NCBI GenBank assembly: GCA_009767595.1
Contig: VSDK01026280.1
Span: 1 to 64,000, forward strand
From: Symbiodinium kawagutii
Lineage: Eukaryota; Sar; Dinophyceae; Suessiales; Symbiodiniaceae
Direction: 5' to 3'
DNA length: 64,000 nucleotides
A program made the position numbers and the translations under genes. How positions within the stretch are numbered: the first letter of the stretch is position 1; the number at the start of each line of letters is the position of its first letter. Under the pieces are notes generated by a model. It was given only the letters and a program-made list of their open reading frames with translations. It was not told where the DNA came from and did not search any database. Positions 53,235 through 64,000 of this stretch are shown here, one piece after another.

Positions 53235-53390
53235 GTTCGTTTACTGACAGAAGCTATCGATGGAATGCAATGCAATGTTTTCGTCGCCTTTGAGGCAGCG
53301 TTTGATCAGGCAGTTGGAGGACAATTTCGGAATCTCAGAGAGTCGTTGTTGTTGCGCAGAATTGATGGTGCCAAAGCTTCCTGATCCGAA
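53235..53390 (-). CDS. Candidate minus-strand exon, unknown
   Basis: Minus strand reading GSFGTINSAQQQRLSEIPKL and onward (SSNCLIKRCLKGDENIALHS) to a TAA. Coding-like but unidentified; a neighbour at 53,770-53,880 reads HCFGTAATSECMESKDLQSL in the same orientation. Confidence 0.25.
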
Positions 53391-54784
53391 TATGTTCTGC
53401 ATGAACCTGCTTGGCTTTTGATTTTTGTTGGAGAGCATGGCCAGCTATGGAATCGCTGACTGACCAACCTGACCATTAAACATACAGCATATTAGCAGAT
53501 GCATGCCTACTTTTGGCTCCCTTTGCACCGAGATGAATACCGTACATGTAATATAACTAAATGTCAAAGAAAATCCCATGCTTGTGGGGAGAAGATCTTC
53601 GAACGACTGCATGGTTTTTGGCTGGACGGCATGAGGAAGATAGCAAAAGCTGAGTCAGAAAATATATGTTCTACTGTAAATATATTTATGGATGATTGTG
53701 CCATGAAACCTTCCGAAACCTTACGAGCTCACTACTGACTTAGTTTGTAGGTGTAAGTGTTGACAGCTAGACAATTTGGATTGCAAGCTTTGCAGATCTT
53801 TGGATTCCATGCATTCGCTGGTAGCCGCGGTACCGAAGCAATGCTTGCCCGCGATGCCCTCGATCCTTCCGAGACATGCCCCATTTCGGCCGTCAAAGAT
53901 CATAGGGTGACAGACTCGTCAGCTCACAGACCTTTCCGTGCGACCAGACATTCTGATTTACAAGATTTTACAAGCACGGGTCTTCAACATACTCAAACAG
54001 GTAGTCTATGTTAGTCTAATATTGGCAATATATCATATCTACAATCTATAATGTTCTATAATAGTGTTTATATATAATACATACAGCAGTACACATATAT
54101 ATATATATATACATAAAGATTTAAATGATCTCAAACGCACTGTTTTGGATACTGTGGCAAGATTGCAAGAGTGATGAAGTACTCGCTGTCTACTTTCTAG
54201 ATAGCAACTTGCAAATGTTTCATAGCTTGTGCTGACATGTGGAGGTGCTTCAAGGCAATGCAAAATTTTCTAAATTTGGTTCGAGGCTTGCACTAAAGTT
54301 TCTCTTTGAAGATCTTATAATTGCCAAGTTCGATCGCAAGAAACCGTCATGGAACCATAGAATTGTTTCCCCGTCTCGGTATGCTGTCAAAACAGAGGCT
54401 TCCATAAAATATCATAAAATGCAGGTCAGCAACTGCCAGCAACGCAGTTTCTACTCAAACATTTTCTGCATTGTTTGTTGTTTGCCTTGCTGAGGAGAAG
54501 ATTGCAGTTGCGCTCGGCTTTTCGGAACGAGGACATTTCACCATCTGCAGACAGCACGTTATTAGCTGCAGTCGCAGCGTTTACAGCCCCTTGGCCTTGT
54601 CACTTTGCTTGTTCACCAAGTCGTATCAAGTGCTTTCATGGCTTCACTTTATGCTTTACGACCTTCTCAGAACTTTCTCTGATGCTTTCTTTGATGTCTT
54701 TGCTTATTCTCCTCTCTTTCTCCTCTCTTTCTCCTCTCTTTCTCCTCTCTTTTTTCTGTCTTTTTCCTCAGAGCTGTAGAGCTG
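53391..54784. other. Unassigned DNA
   Basis: Includes a TA microsatellite (54,094-54,112) and a CTCCTCTCTTT pyrimidine repeat (54,708-54,770). Only the weak minus-strand stretch near 53,770-53,880 looks coding-like. Confidence 0.4.
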
Positions 54785-54886
54785 AAAGAGTCACTGAGGT
54801 GCTCCTGCTGCTGGTACCCAAGCAGGTGTGCGTAGTCAGCTGGGCTCATTCCCAGAGGAAGGATGGGGAATTGGCCCTTCAACATC
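54785..54886 (-). CDS. Candidate minus-strand exon, unknown
   Basis: After an AG|G acceptor (CATGTCTCTAG) the minus strand reads LKGQFPILPLGMSPADYAHL and then LGYQQQEHLSDSFSS. Protein-like, unidentified. Direct joining to the next exon upstream (55,005-55,119) at the obvious splice sites gives a stop, so the pairing is unproven. Confidence 0.35.
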
Positions 54887-55004
54887 CTAGAGACATGTAA
54901 CAAACTGTATATAAAAGTCCCCGCTTTGTTGAAGCAAAACTTTTGTGCTAGGATAATCAAACATGATTGTGAAGAGTCAGAAATTTCTTTCACATCAGAC
55001 TCAC

Positions 55005-55119
55005 AAGCGGTGACCCGTCTCAAGTGGAATCTCAAAACTTTGTCGTCAGGCTCAACCAAAGAAGGCCGTGCCACAGCCAAGGCAGCCTGTCTCAAGTTTC
55101 TTGGTACCAAGTTGGATTG
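55005..55119 (-). CDS. Candidate minus-strand exon, unknown
   Basis: Pyrimidine-rich acceptor CAAACTCTTTCAG and a classic donor GTGAGT bound 115 bases reading SNLVPRNLRQAALAVARPSL and then VEPDDKVLRFHLRRVTA. Basic/acidic mix typical of a folded protein. Not recognised. Confidence 0.4.
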
Positions 55120-57847
55120 CTGAAAGAGTTTGACAAAAGGCAATTTATGCTGAGGAGCTGCCGGGAGTTGTAGCTCAGGAGACTTCGATGTTGTTCCACT
55201 GCCTGGCAAAGGCAACATGGTGACGTGGGATTGCATGATGAAAGGATGTGAAAGGATGTGAGTTTGGAGGGGTGAATGCAGGATCCTCTGCAAAAAAACC
55301 TGGTTGTGACCTGACACGGTAAGACGTACGGAAAAGAACAGCTGCTCAGATTGTCAGTTTCGTCATAAACATCTTGCAACATCCTGATCATCCTCAAGAT
55401 CCTCCTCTTCATCATACGGTAGTCATCAAGATCATCAAAATCATCAAAAATCATAAAATCATCACACAATCACGTGATTGTTGCATTAGTGGGGCAAGTT
55501 CTGCAAACCTTGGGCTGACCCCACTTTCCAAGGCACTGAACTCACCTTTCTAAAGAGGTTGAAGCGATTCACTGTCCGTGTCCGTAGCATTGAGAGCCCG
55601 TGCATTTGAGGGCTTACACTCGCCTTCAAGTCATAGTGGTGCGCATTCTCACGCTACTGGTACCACCAACAACGCTACTTTCAAGAGCAAACATTGACAA
55701 AATACGACAAAAATACAATTGAGAGGATCCACAACGGTCATTGCTATCGCAATAGTGACAACAGTGCCGAGAAGAATCTAAAATGACCACGCAAAGGGCG
55801 AGAGCAGTAACAACGACAGCAGCGACAATGGCAACTATGGTAGTGATAGTGCAAAATCATGATTCAGCAATAGCCATTGTGAAATCAATAATCAGTCACA
55901 TGTAATCCTGTATAATCACAGGAACTAAGCCAGCATAAGAATGACAAGGACAACAATAATGACAAGAATGAAATTGATGGCCAGAACCAAAGCGACAAAT
56001 CCCAATAAAAGCGACAACACACACAACAAAGGACGACAAAGACAATTCAAAAGACTAAATGTTACTCATACTTGGTGCGGAATAATCTGCAATCCTACAA
56101 TGATATTCAATGCCTATCGATATTAGGTACTTGTAAGACCATGCCGTAGCATAAAAATCGTGGCAATGATAATGATGTCAAAATTATGGTGACAACCATG
56201 CTAGCATCCCCACAATTGGAAACAATCACTTTGTTGACATTTATATAGACGGGTTTCAATTATTTTCTCGCTGCATCCTTTGAATGCAAGGTGCCAAAAT
56301 CATTCACATAGGAACAAATGAAGAGTAAAAAAAAGGCACATGAAGATACAGATAGGAAAGAATGAAGATACAGATTAAACGCGTTTTGATAAGCTCTGTA
56401 GAAAGGTTTTGTTTCTTGATGAGCTCATGGAGGCCTGGGAGCTGTGGCAACCACTTCGCTGACTCCTGGGCATTTGCTGGCGGAAGAGGCCCCGTTGCTG
56501 CCTGGCTGCGGGATGCTTGAGGAAAAATGATTTTACATTGAGAGTTTAGATGTTCTTTAATTTTTCAAAGAATAGTTTTGTAAGGATTTCTTAGATTTCT
56601 TTGATTTGGTTTTTCTTTCACATTGAGTTTTGTTCGGTGCTTTGCACATGTCTGATCAAACATCACTTCACAAAGTGTTAATTGGGTATTCATGGGCTTG
56701 AAGATAGTTTGCAGATTTCCACCGGTAATTTGCTTCTAGGTTCAAGCAAAACTAAAACACACATGACTTGACGTGATGTATAGATATAGATATATCTGTA
56801 CATATAGTTGAATATATACACAACACACACAACACACACATTTTCACCTGATCTGCAGAGAGCCTTTCTCTCAACAGGTTTCCACTGGGGCACCCCAAGA
56901 TCATCCAAGATCCAAATCATGCACGGTGGGCGCCGAGGTTGCAGATGGGTTTCGGTCTGCCTTCCGTTGAGCAGCAGATGGAGACACTGGGACTGAGGGC
57001 ATCTGGGAGCATCTGAGAGCATTTGAGAGCATTCAAATGAAATTGTTGTCGGATTCTTGGCTGCTGACTCCTGGTGTTGGTCGTGTTGTTGCTGTTGTGT
57101 GTTTGTGTTGGTTCTTAATGGTAATGTTGTTGTTCACAATTTTCGGCTGTTTTCCCTGGTTGGGGAAGTGTGTTGTTCATCGTCGTCATTGATTTGCTAT
57201 TTTTTTTTGAATGGTCGTTCATGGGAGTGTTTCAGGTGTTTGTTGGGATAATATTTATCCCTTGCGTGATTGTTCATGAGCAGAGGCACTACCGAATCAG
57301 GAATTGGCTGTCATTATAAACGCCGACACGGGCGTGAGTAGCACTTGCATTCTGTTGTTTGTTCTGTCGTTGTTTCACGCTTTTTTGGATGAGTCTGTTG
57401 CAGGAAATACTGTCAATTACAGGGTTTTCCAATGTCGGCGTTTGTGCGACTGTGCAAATACCACGGTTTTGGACAAGAGGTGCAAAAAAGGACAACACAG
57501 TCTTTTGAGCTCTTTATGGTTGAGAACCAAGATCAGGGGCTGGCTTTCGTCCCTTCCTTCTGAGTTGGGAATTGTATACTGTTTTTGGCTGGGGGAGTTT
57601 TGGGCAAAGGCTAGCAGGTGTTTGCACTTTGTTGTTTTCATGGACCGGTGATTCTCATTTGATGCGGGGAAGGAGTGTTGTTCACATTGCAACACAAGCC
57701 ATTCATTTGCAGAGATGCGTTATTTAGCGAGGACAGCATTGTCGCACAATTTTGGAATGTTTGATTTAATTTTTTTCTCGATCTGACACAAAATGCAAAC
57801 ATGCAAAGTTGCAAAGCCGCAGTTGCGAGTCTGTGTAAGTGCCGAAG
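55120..57847. other. Unassigned DNA, low-complexity patches
   Basis: ATCATCAA-type repeats at 55,380-55,465, a degenerate GACAACA/AAGCGACAA field at 55,680-56,045, and ACACACAA at 56,818-56,840. The N-terminal exons of the SET gene may lie here but I could not find them. Confidence 0.4.
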
Positions 57848-59890
57848 GAAACTAAACTCGGCGCAGCGCGAACAAATCTGGAGTCTCAGTGACTGCACTG
57901 GCGTCCTATGGCTGCAGTGTGCTCGATGTGGTTAATTATCTTGGAGCTTCGGTTTGGGAGTTCAGTCTGTGAAGTTCCTGGCGATGTCGCTTTCGAAGCG
58001 GTTATAGGTTGTGTTTCGGCATCTGTGCACATACTATCGGTTACCAATCTCCACGCTACGAGTGTCACTGCCTGAGGAGAAAAGTCTGGAAGGGATCCTG
58101 GACACCAACTGCTTCAGGGCAGACTTAAGTACTGATGTTCGGGTTTTGTGCCCAACCTTGGCCCGCTTCAACCACTCATGCTTGCCTAATTGCACCTCAG
58201 CTGTCAAAATTGGTTTGTTTACATTTTTCCTGAAGCTGCCCACATTAGATATACATAGATATACATATAGACAGAGAGAGTTTCTTTTAATCTTGAAGAA
58301 TGGAGAGTGCAGTGGAGCCTGCCCACTTTGAAAGGAACCTTTGAGTTTGTTTAAACATGTTTTCTTAACAAACACTGTGCTCAACTGTAAGGCCAACAGG
58401 CTTGGGATGACAGAGAAGGAACAATCAGAATTACTGCCTGCACCCAGATTGAAGAAGGCCCTTTGGGCTGCTGTTGCAGTGTTTTTGCCATCTGAGCATT
58501 GCGAAGCTGCAAGCAATATCTAATGAATTCGACTGAGAAAATCTGATGATTTGCGGATTCACATGGATTCATTGTATTTTTATAGATTTTCATTGTGTTT
58601 CTCAGGTGGAACTGCTCGGGCATGACTCAGAAACGAGACCTTAGTTTTCACCCAAGGTCCAAGGGAGAAACTTTACAAGTGCGAAATCAAAAGCAAACCA
58701 GTTCTGTCAAAAACACAGTATGTGCATTTTCCGAGGTTTTTGGCAAGTTCATGGTCCCACACCCAACTACGGTTGGTTTTCAAGTAAGGCTTTATGTTTT
58801 TTGATGACCCTTTGCAACACAACACGTTTTTTACTGACCCTACGGATACGCAATGAGCGCTTACCAAAGTCTTATGTTGAACACAGCACGGGAGAGATTT
58901 TCAACGACTCTTTGCGACAAATGCAAAGCATATTTCTCTTTGTAGTACGTAATCGTCACGGACGATATATAATCCGAACGATAAGCAAACAATAAGAACA
59001 GTTGCAAATTCTTGCCTGATAACAATGATACCAAAAAGTGGGGATGTCCCCGATGGCAGTTCTAGAGCCAGCAGCTCATCAAGCAGTATTTACATATTAT
59101 CATGTCTTCAACAGAATGGAGGAATGACAACAAAGCCACGGAACCACATTCTGCATGTAGTTCCAAACTCATTCTCATTCATCGATCGTTGCACATATTG
59201 TTGCCCAAATCTGACCCTTGACGCGAACAATAGCCCCATTGAAAACAGGTCACTTGTAGACAAAGTCGTCCCGCCGAACCGCAGACAGATACAGTCGATA
59301 GGGTACAGAAATTGGAGAGGTCTTTGACATGGACACCTAGGAGTTGTCCGAAAACACGAAAAAGGCGAGTTCAGAGTGAGCTCTCATGCTTTGCCGACAC
59401 ACAATTCAATACACGCATAACTCTGGTTTCAAACAATCCAAGCCAAGCACAACCCAACCTTTGAACGAGAAAGTGTCCAAGAGGTTCACATGAGCCAAGC
59501 TGAGCCACTGGTTTATTGCAACAGAGTAGGCTGAAAGAAGGGAATGTTCGGTTGAAAGCATTGCACAATATCTCTTCACAATTGTTGTGGGAATTCAGGC
59601 TGACTTGTATGCCGTCATGTTACACAGCCACCAACAATGACTATCTCGAAATAGTCCATCCCCGTTTGATCCCACTGGTGCCATATCCTAGCCCTGCGAG
59701 AAGTCTGTAGACTGCTTTCGTCCAGTGTACGCAATCCCTAACAACAGCTAACAACTATTTTGAGCCCTTGTAGTGACTTGGTGTTTCCAGGAAAGCTCTT
59801 GCTGTGTCTCTTGACAGGTGAAGAACTCTGCATCGATTACATCGATCTGCGTCAGGGCCAACACCAACGCCAGCTAGAGTTGCGCCGCTT
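57848..59890 (+). CDS. SET-domain methyltransferase-like gene, four exons
   Basis: Four plus-strand exons join in phase: ~57,848-57,902, 58,077-58,199, 58,400-58,457 and 59,818 to ~59,885. Their joined reading has the SET core in order: LNSAQREQIWSLSDC, LEGILDTNCF, LCPTLARFNHSCLPNC (the NHSCxPN cofactor/knot motif), WDDREGTIRITACTQIEEG and EELCIDYIDLRQ (the GEEL...Y motif with the catalytic-site Tyr). Donors are GT (57,903), GC (58,200) and GC (58,458); acceptors are all AG|G. The join at 58,457/59,818 rebuilds the glycine of GEEL exactly. The pattern fits SMYD-like or fungal-type SET proteins that methylate protein lysines using SAM. The N-terminal part, the post-SET cysteines and the true ends are not located, so the gene is a partial model. 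Confidence 0.8.
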
Positions 59891-60559
59891 GAACTTGAAG
59901 GGTCAAACGACAGAGCAATGGAAGGCGTACGAGTTCCAGGTGCAACATGATGCAACATCATTTGGGATCACATTTGGAGAGATTCATGGCAAGCATCCAT
60001 AAGCATCCTGGGAACCTTCAGAATTTGAGGTGAGAAGTACGGTTTCTATTGCAGTTGTCCAGCTTGCGCTGCACCGAAGCAAAGTAGGGAAGTCAGCGAT
60101 CAAAGAAGGAGACCCGTGGGATCCCATTGGTAGAAAGTCGAGTGATGTTCAAATGCTCTCACAACACCAGTTGGTGTGTTTTCAACCGATCAAGACATTG
60201 TGAGCACTTGAAAGTAAAGTCATTCGCTCTGATGTTGAAAAGTCCTAAGCCGTATGGGCTGCTTCATCAAGAGCCACAGTCAAGATGAGTCCCATCAAGC
60301 ACTTTGAAAAACCTGTACATTCCAGGATCAACATGCTCAAGTTGGATAAGGAGATTGGGATGGCTTCACCATCGCGCTGTCTTGAGCTGCTAAGTTCAAG
60401 TGTTTTGCGCGATGTGAAGACCATCTCTTGAGAGTAAATTGCTTGGTTTCAAGATGTTTCAATCTTGCAATGTTTGCAGAGCATCTCCCATTTTTAGGTG
60501 ATGGTTTAAGGAGTCGGTATTGCTTGGTTTTGGTGCCTGTGTTCCTCAGGCTTGTCAGC

Positions 60560-60628
60560 AGCCTTTTGCAGCTATATGATGATGAAAATCTTCAACTGCA
60601 AGCCCTCAGAGGCAAAGTCCGCACATGA
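60560..60628 (+). CDS. Candidate downstream exon
   Basis: After TTTTGCAG the plus strand reads LYDDENLQLQALRGKVRT to a TGA at 60,626. Short and protein-like. It lies downstream and on the strand of the SET gene, but phase continuity could not be tested. Confidence 0.25.
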   Translation, partial: SLLQLYDDENLQLQALRGKVRT

Positions 60629-60799
60629 AGTTGATTGAGGGTATTTCAGGGTATTCATTTGATTCGATTTGATTCTCTGATTCTTGTTTGCAGTTTTACC
60701 CGCTTTACACAAGCAGGCTGAAGAAATGATACATTTGAAGACCTTGATTTCTTCCAATTTTTTTCCCATATTTTTCCCTCAAAGCTTGGCTAAGCTTCG

Positions 60800-61000
60800 G
60801 CCTGGTGCAGCTTCCAGGCCAGGTTCCAAAGGTCCTAAGATGTCCTAAGCCAGCTTGGGCTCCGGAAGGTTCAAGGGCATCCCCTGTAGCATCCAGGTGG
60901 GGATTCTGCAGGGTTCAAAAATGTTCAAAAGCCAACTGGGGTTCTGAAGGTTTGCAGGATCCAAGTCCAGGTCGGATTCTGCAGGCTCTCTGGCTCTTGA
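60800..61000. repeat. Diverged short direct repeats
   Basis: CCAGCTTGGGCTCCGGAAGGTTC and CCAACTGGGGTTCTGAAGGTTT-like segments, and GGATTCTGCAGG twice, suggest an internal duplication of about 80 bp. Confidence 0.5.
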
Positions 61001-61080
61001 TTCGTCGAACCTTTTGCGACTGGTGACATTGGATGGGGCCATGGGTGTGCCATGGGTGTGTCAGTGCCTCGTGTAGCGAG

Positions 61081-61200
61081 GCCGGGCTTGTCTCGATGCC
61101 TGCTCTGCTTGCGCTCGCATGAGTGATGCCGAAGGGCTGAAGAGCTGGGCGCAGAGAGCAGAGCGGCACTATGCGGATTCACTAGGCACTTCCAACTGCA
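61081..61200 (+). CDS. Candidate exon, possible post-SET segment
   Basis: After an AG|G (TGTAGCGAG) the plus strand reads ACLDACSACARMSDAEGLKS and then WAQRAERHYADSLG. The CxxxCxxC arrangement followed by a helical charged stretch recalls the cysteine-rich post-SET region of SMYD-like proteins, and it lies downstream on the same strand. Phase with the preceding exon is not shown. Confidence 0.3.
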
Positions 61201-63519
61201 CTTCCAAGCCTTGTCCTGGGAACCGGCAGAACTTGAAAGACAGCTTGAAAGACAGCTTGGAACAGTTTGGAACAGCTTGGGATCTTGTGTTTGATGCTGT
61301 TTGCCCTTCCCAGGCCCTTTCCATCCACTGACGTTGCTTGGCAGAGAGGGTTAGATTTCGCTTGGGATGGTGTCCGATTGCCTACGGAATAGCTGAAACA
61401 TATTCCAAGCATTTCCAAGATGCAACAGTCAGCGAATGTCATAGAATATGATAAGATCATGTAAGATCTCAAACATCAGCATCGTCAAGATTGATGCGAC
61501 AACACACTCACAGTTGTTTTCCTTTGCCTGATCGACATGTTTGTACAATTGACTTCGAACAGTACTTGTGCCTTCGACATCTACCGTATTTGCTGCTTCG
61601 TTCAGGCAAAGAGCTGCGACCTATGCTTCAAGACCGCAGAGTCATCGATTGTGGAGTTAAAAAAAGATTCGCAGAAGATGCAAATAATGCTAAAGAAAAA
61701 GAAGGAAGGACGAACCTCAAGATATCTAAAACTGCAACAAATACGTTACATCTTAATACTAAACAAGATGAAGGAAGGATGGAGGAAGCATGAAAGAAGG
61801 ACGAAGATCTTCGGAAGATGTTTCAGGAATTGTCTGCCCGAAGTCATTCTTCATTTTCAACTTTGCATTTGTCCTTTGGAGCTGTGCATCAGGACACTGT
61901 GCAGAGCCTTGGCATCGTACCCAAGAGCCAGCCACTGGGACCATACCTATGGCGAGAACTCTGTGGTGACAGAGATTCAAGACATGGATTCGGCTGTCCA
62001 AATCCGTCAAAGTCATCCGAGGCCGAGACATCAAGGCGATCTTGCGGCTTTTGCTGTGCGGTCGCTGAGAGTGAGTGTAGCGGCGTAGGTTATGGATGTC
62101 AAAGCTTTTTGCTCCGAAGTCAACCGGCCACTTGACATGGCGACGGAGAGATTAGAGAAGTGCTGAGATGGTGTTTAGAGTCTGCAGTGTGTTGGCTCAT
62201 CGGCCTACGGAAGTGGAACGGACGCGAACCACGCAGCAGTTGATTGCCGTTCCAACATGGGAGACTGTCAGTCAGTCCAGCAAGAGCCGCTTGACCATTC
62301 AAAAACAAATTCTAGATTCGACGAGACAAAGATGCAAAGACACACACATACACCAGACACGGAAGTAGAAGCTGCAAAGCCTTTCCGTTTCAGCCAAGGC
62401 ATGATGAGTTGCAGGCACACTGAAGTTCTTGCTTTGGAAGCATTGCAATTCGTTTTTCTCTTCAGAGAGCCAAGAGCGCTGTGGGCGCCACGGTTGATGT
62501 TGATTACAGGTTGCAAAAGACAAACAGCGAGTGCAGGCAGGACTGTGGATCGCTGAGGAAAGGTCAAAATTGAAGATTTTTCTCGCAGATGTCAAATCCT
62601 CCGTCTTGTTTCATGAGTAGAGAGCGTTGTGTTGTTCAGCACATCTTTTTCGATCCCCACACCTTCCAATAGCTCTGATGCAGGTGATTGGCTCTCACAA
62701 GAATTCCACCATGCTGGGTACAAGATGGTACAAGCTGGCATCAAAAACATTATGATGATTCTAATGACCTTGTATGGCAAGAGTGCCGCGGTTCAAAGAT
62801 TTGATGTGTAAACACTGCCTTGTAGAGTTTTGTCGTATCAATGCAAGCTGTGCGCAGACGTAACAACTGGCTTCCGCAGAAAAGTGGTGCAAAAGTGCCA
62901 TTGCACAAGCGCAAGCTGTATTAGATTGTATTGGGGCGATTGTGTGAACACGTAAATAGTGTAAACAGAAGTTCGAAACAGTTCGAAACTGTGTAATGTA
63001 AAACCATGTAAAACCTTTGTGGTGTAAAATCTGTGTGTTGGGCAAATGTTGTTGTGCACTCGCACATGTCGTGTAGAAACAGTGGTGTGTCAGGGTGTGT
63101 CAAACTCTTTGGTGTACCAGCTTTGTGTAAAACCAGCAGCAGGGCTGTGTGAACAGTTGGAAAGCTGCTGAGCAAGATCGCTTTGTTTACTGAAGGTCTT
63201 GCTGTGCCAGAACTTTGTTGCACACAAGCGGAGACAAGCAGCGTTCAATAAATGGCGTAGAGTCTAGAGGCTTTGGCGTGTAAGCGCGAGTGACGAACAA
63301 GCACAGTAGATCGCGTGCAGAAACGCGGTAAAAGGCTTTAAACGATACAGCACGCCAAAGGCAAACAGATTGCAAAGAGATGGAATTTTGGATAGAGACC
63401 AACACCGTGCACCTGGGGATGGCCTCGTGGAAGGGCAGCCTACCCTCTCTTTTGTAAGGCTTTCAGATCATGACGTTGACGATGACTACGGTGATGGTTG
63501 TGGTGAGAATGACAATGGC
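61201..63519. other. Unassigned DNA
   Basis: Several plus-strand frames between 61,820 and 62,340 are coding-like (for example after GTGCATCAG near 61,890) but two frames compete and no motif decides. Direct repeats GACAGCTTGAAA and GGAACAGCTTGG occur near 61,235-61,280. Confidence 0.4.
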
Positions 63520-63536
63520 CATCATGACCATGCTGC

Positions 63537-63610
<74 letters not shown>

Positions 63611-63626
63611 CTGGTGATGATGCTGG

Positions 63627-63667
<41 letters not shown>

Positions 63668-63670
63668 CGG
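63520..63670. repeat. (GCT)n/(GAT)n microsatellite
   Basis: GCTGCTGCTGCT then a long GATGATGAT run with GCTGGT interruptions. The Asp-, His- or Met-rich frames through it are products of the repeat. Confidence 0.97.
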
Positions 63671-64000
63671 GAAGATGGGGGAAGATGGGGAAAGATGCGG
63701 GAAGAGGGGAAGTTGTTGCATTCAGATTTCAGACAAGGTAAATCCTATGCAACAGAAGATTCCACAGGTGTGGCACAGCACAACGCAATCAAACGTGCAC
63801 CATTTGTCCGTCGGACAAGCCTGCGGGTCAGCTGAAGTCCTATCGTTCTAAATACGCCTTTTTTTTCCAAACGAAAAGATCACTCTCAGAAAAAACTCTT
63901 CAAAGTGAAGCTTTGAGCTTGGGAAGGTCGTGGTTCCTCAAGGAGCTGTAGCTGGTAGCCAAATCAAATTTCGCCTCCCAGAGGGACGCTGGATTCAAGC
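63671..64000. other. Unassigned DNA
   Basis: A GATGCGGGAAGA/GATGGGGGAAGA short repeat (63,664-63,705), then nothing I can support to the window end. Confidence 0.4.

Noticed and set aside
54667..55317. A single 216-codon minus-strand gene
   Set aside because: Its ends are low-complexity (Lys/Arg/Glu-rich from a pyrimidine repeat) and it contains internal splice-like sites; only the two middle stretches look coding, so they are listed as candidate exons instead.
61818..62135. Additional SET-gene exon
   Set aside because: Two overlapping plus frames are equally open and no motif or phase evidence selects one.
63370..63835. Asp-rich, His-rich and Met-rich frames near the right end
   Set aside because: Products of a GAT trinucleotide run read in different frames.

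Overview
This window looks like nuclear DNA of a dinoflagellate, most likely a Symbiodiniaceae-like alga; I cannot name the species. Four things point that way. (1) The 3' 16 bases of the dinoflagellate spliced leader, GCCATTTTGGCTCAAG, occur twice inside the terminal repeats of a retroelement. (2) A host SET-domain gene can be assembled only by using GC as well as GT donors and AG|G acceptors, a dinoflagellate habit. (3) The large Ty1/copia element and the tyrosine-recombinase (YR) retroelement resemble families I associate with dinoflagellates. (4) Coding DNA is sparse and much of the sequence is simple or satellite repeat.

Layout. 1-14.3 kb: mostly unassigned DNA with AT-rich and short-unit tandem repeats, plus a few candidate small exons, among them three in-phase Lys/Pro/Ala-rich microexons at 9.77-10.54 kb. 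14.4-17.8 kb: three copies of a 0.5-0.6 kb repeat. 18-22.7 kb: a G/A-rich complex repeat field enclosing four copies of a ~345 bp dimeric satellite. 23.06-23.65 kb: a CACTA-like miniature element. 25.6-25.9 kb: an 11-bp tandem array. 26.4-29.0 kb: three plus-strand candidate exons.

29,531-42,591 is a Ty1/copia retrotransposon with two identical 155-bp LTRs, a 5-bp CAAAG target duplication and an initiator-Met-like primer site. Gag, protease, integrase, reverse transcriptase (RT) and RNase H are recognisable. They are cut by two frame breaks, two assembly gaps and a 2.8 kb satellite-filled insertion inside RT. Between protease and integrase it carries a segment resembling the C-terminal domain of RapZ.

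42,656-49,957, starting 60 bp beyond the copia element, is a complete YR (DIRS/PAT-like) retroelement with split direct repeats A1 ... B1-A2-B2. It encodes a Gag-like protein, a methyltransferase-like domain, RT/RNase H and a tyrosine recombinase. The A repeats carry the spliced-leader sequence 25 nt upstream of the first ATG. This is the most interesting system in the window.

50.6-55.1 kb holds scattered minus-strand candidate exons of unknown function. 57.85-59.9 kb holds four well-joined plus-strand exons of a SET-domain lysine methyltransferase-like gene, perhaps continuing to ~61.2 kb. The right end has a GAT/GCT microsatellite. No rRNA, tRNA or CRISPR array could be supported.
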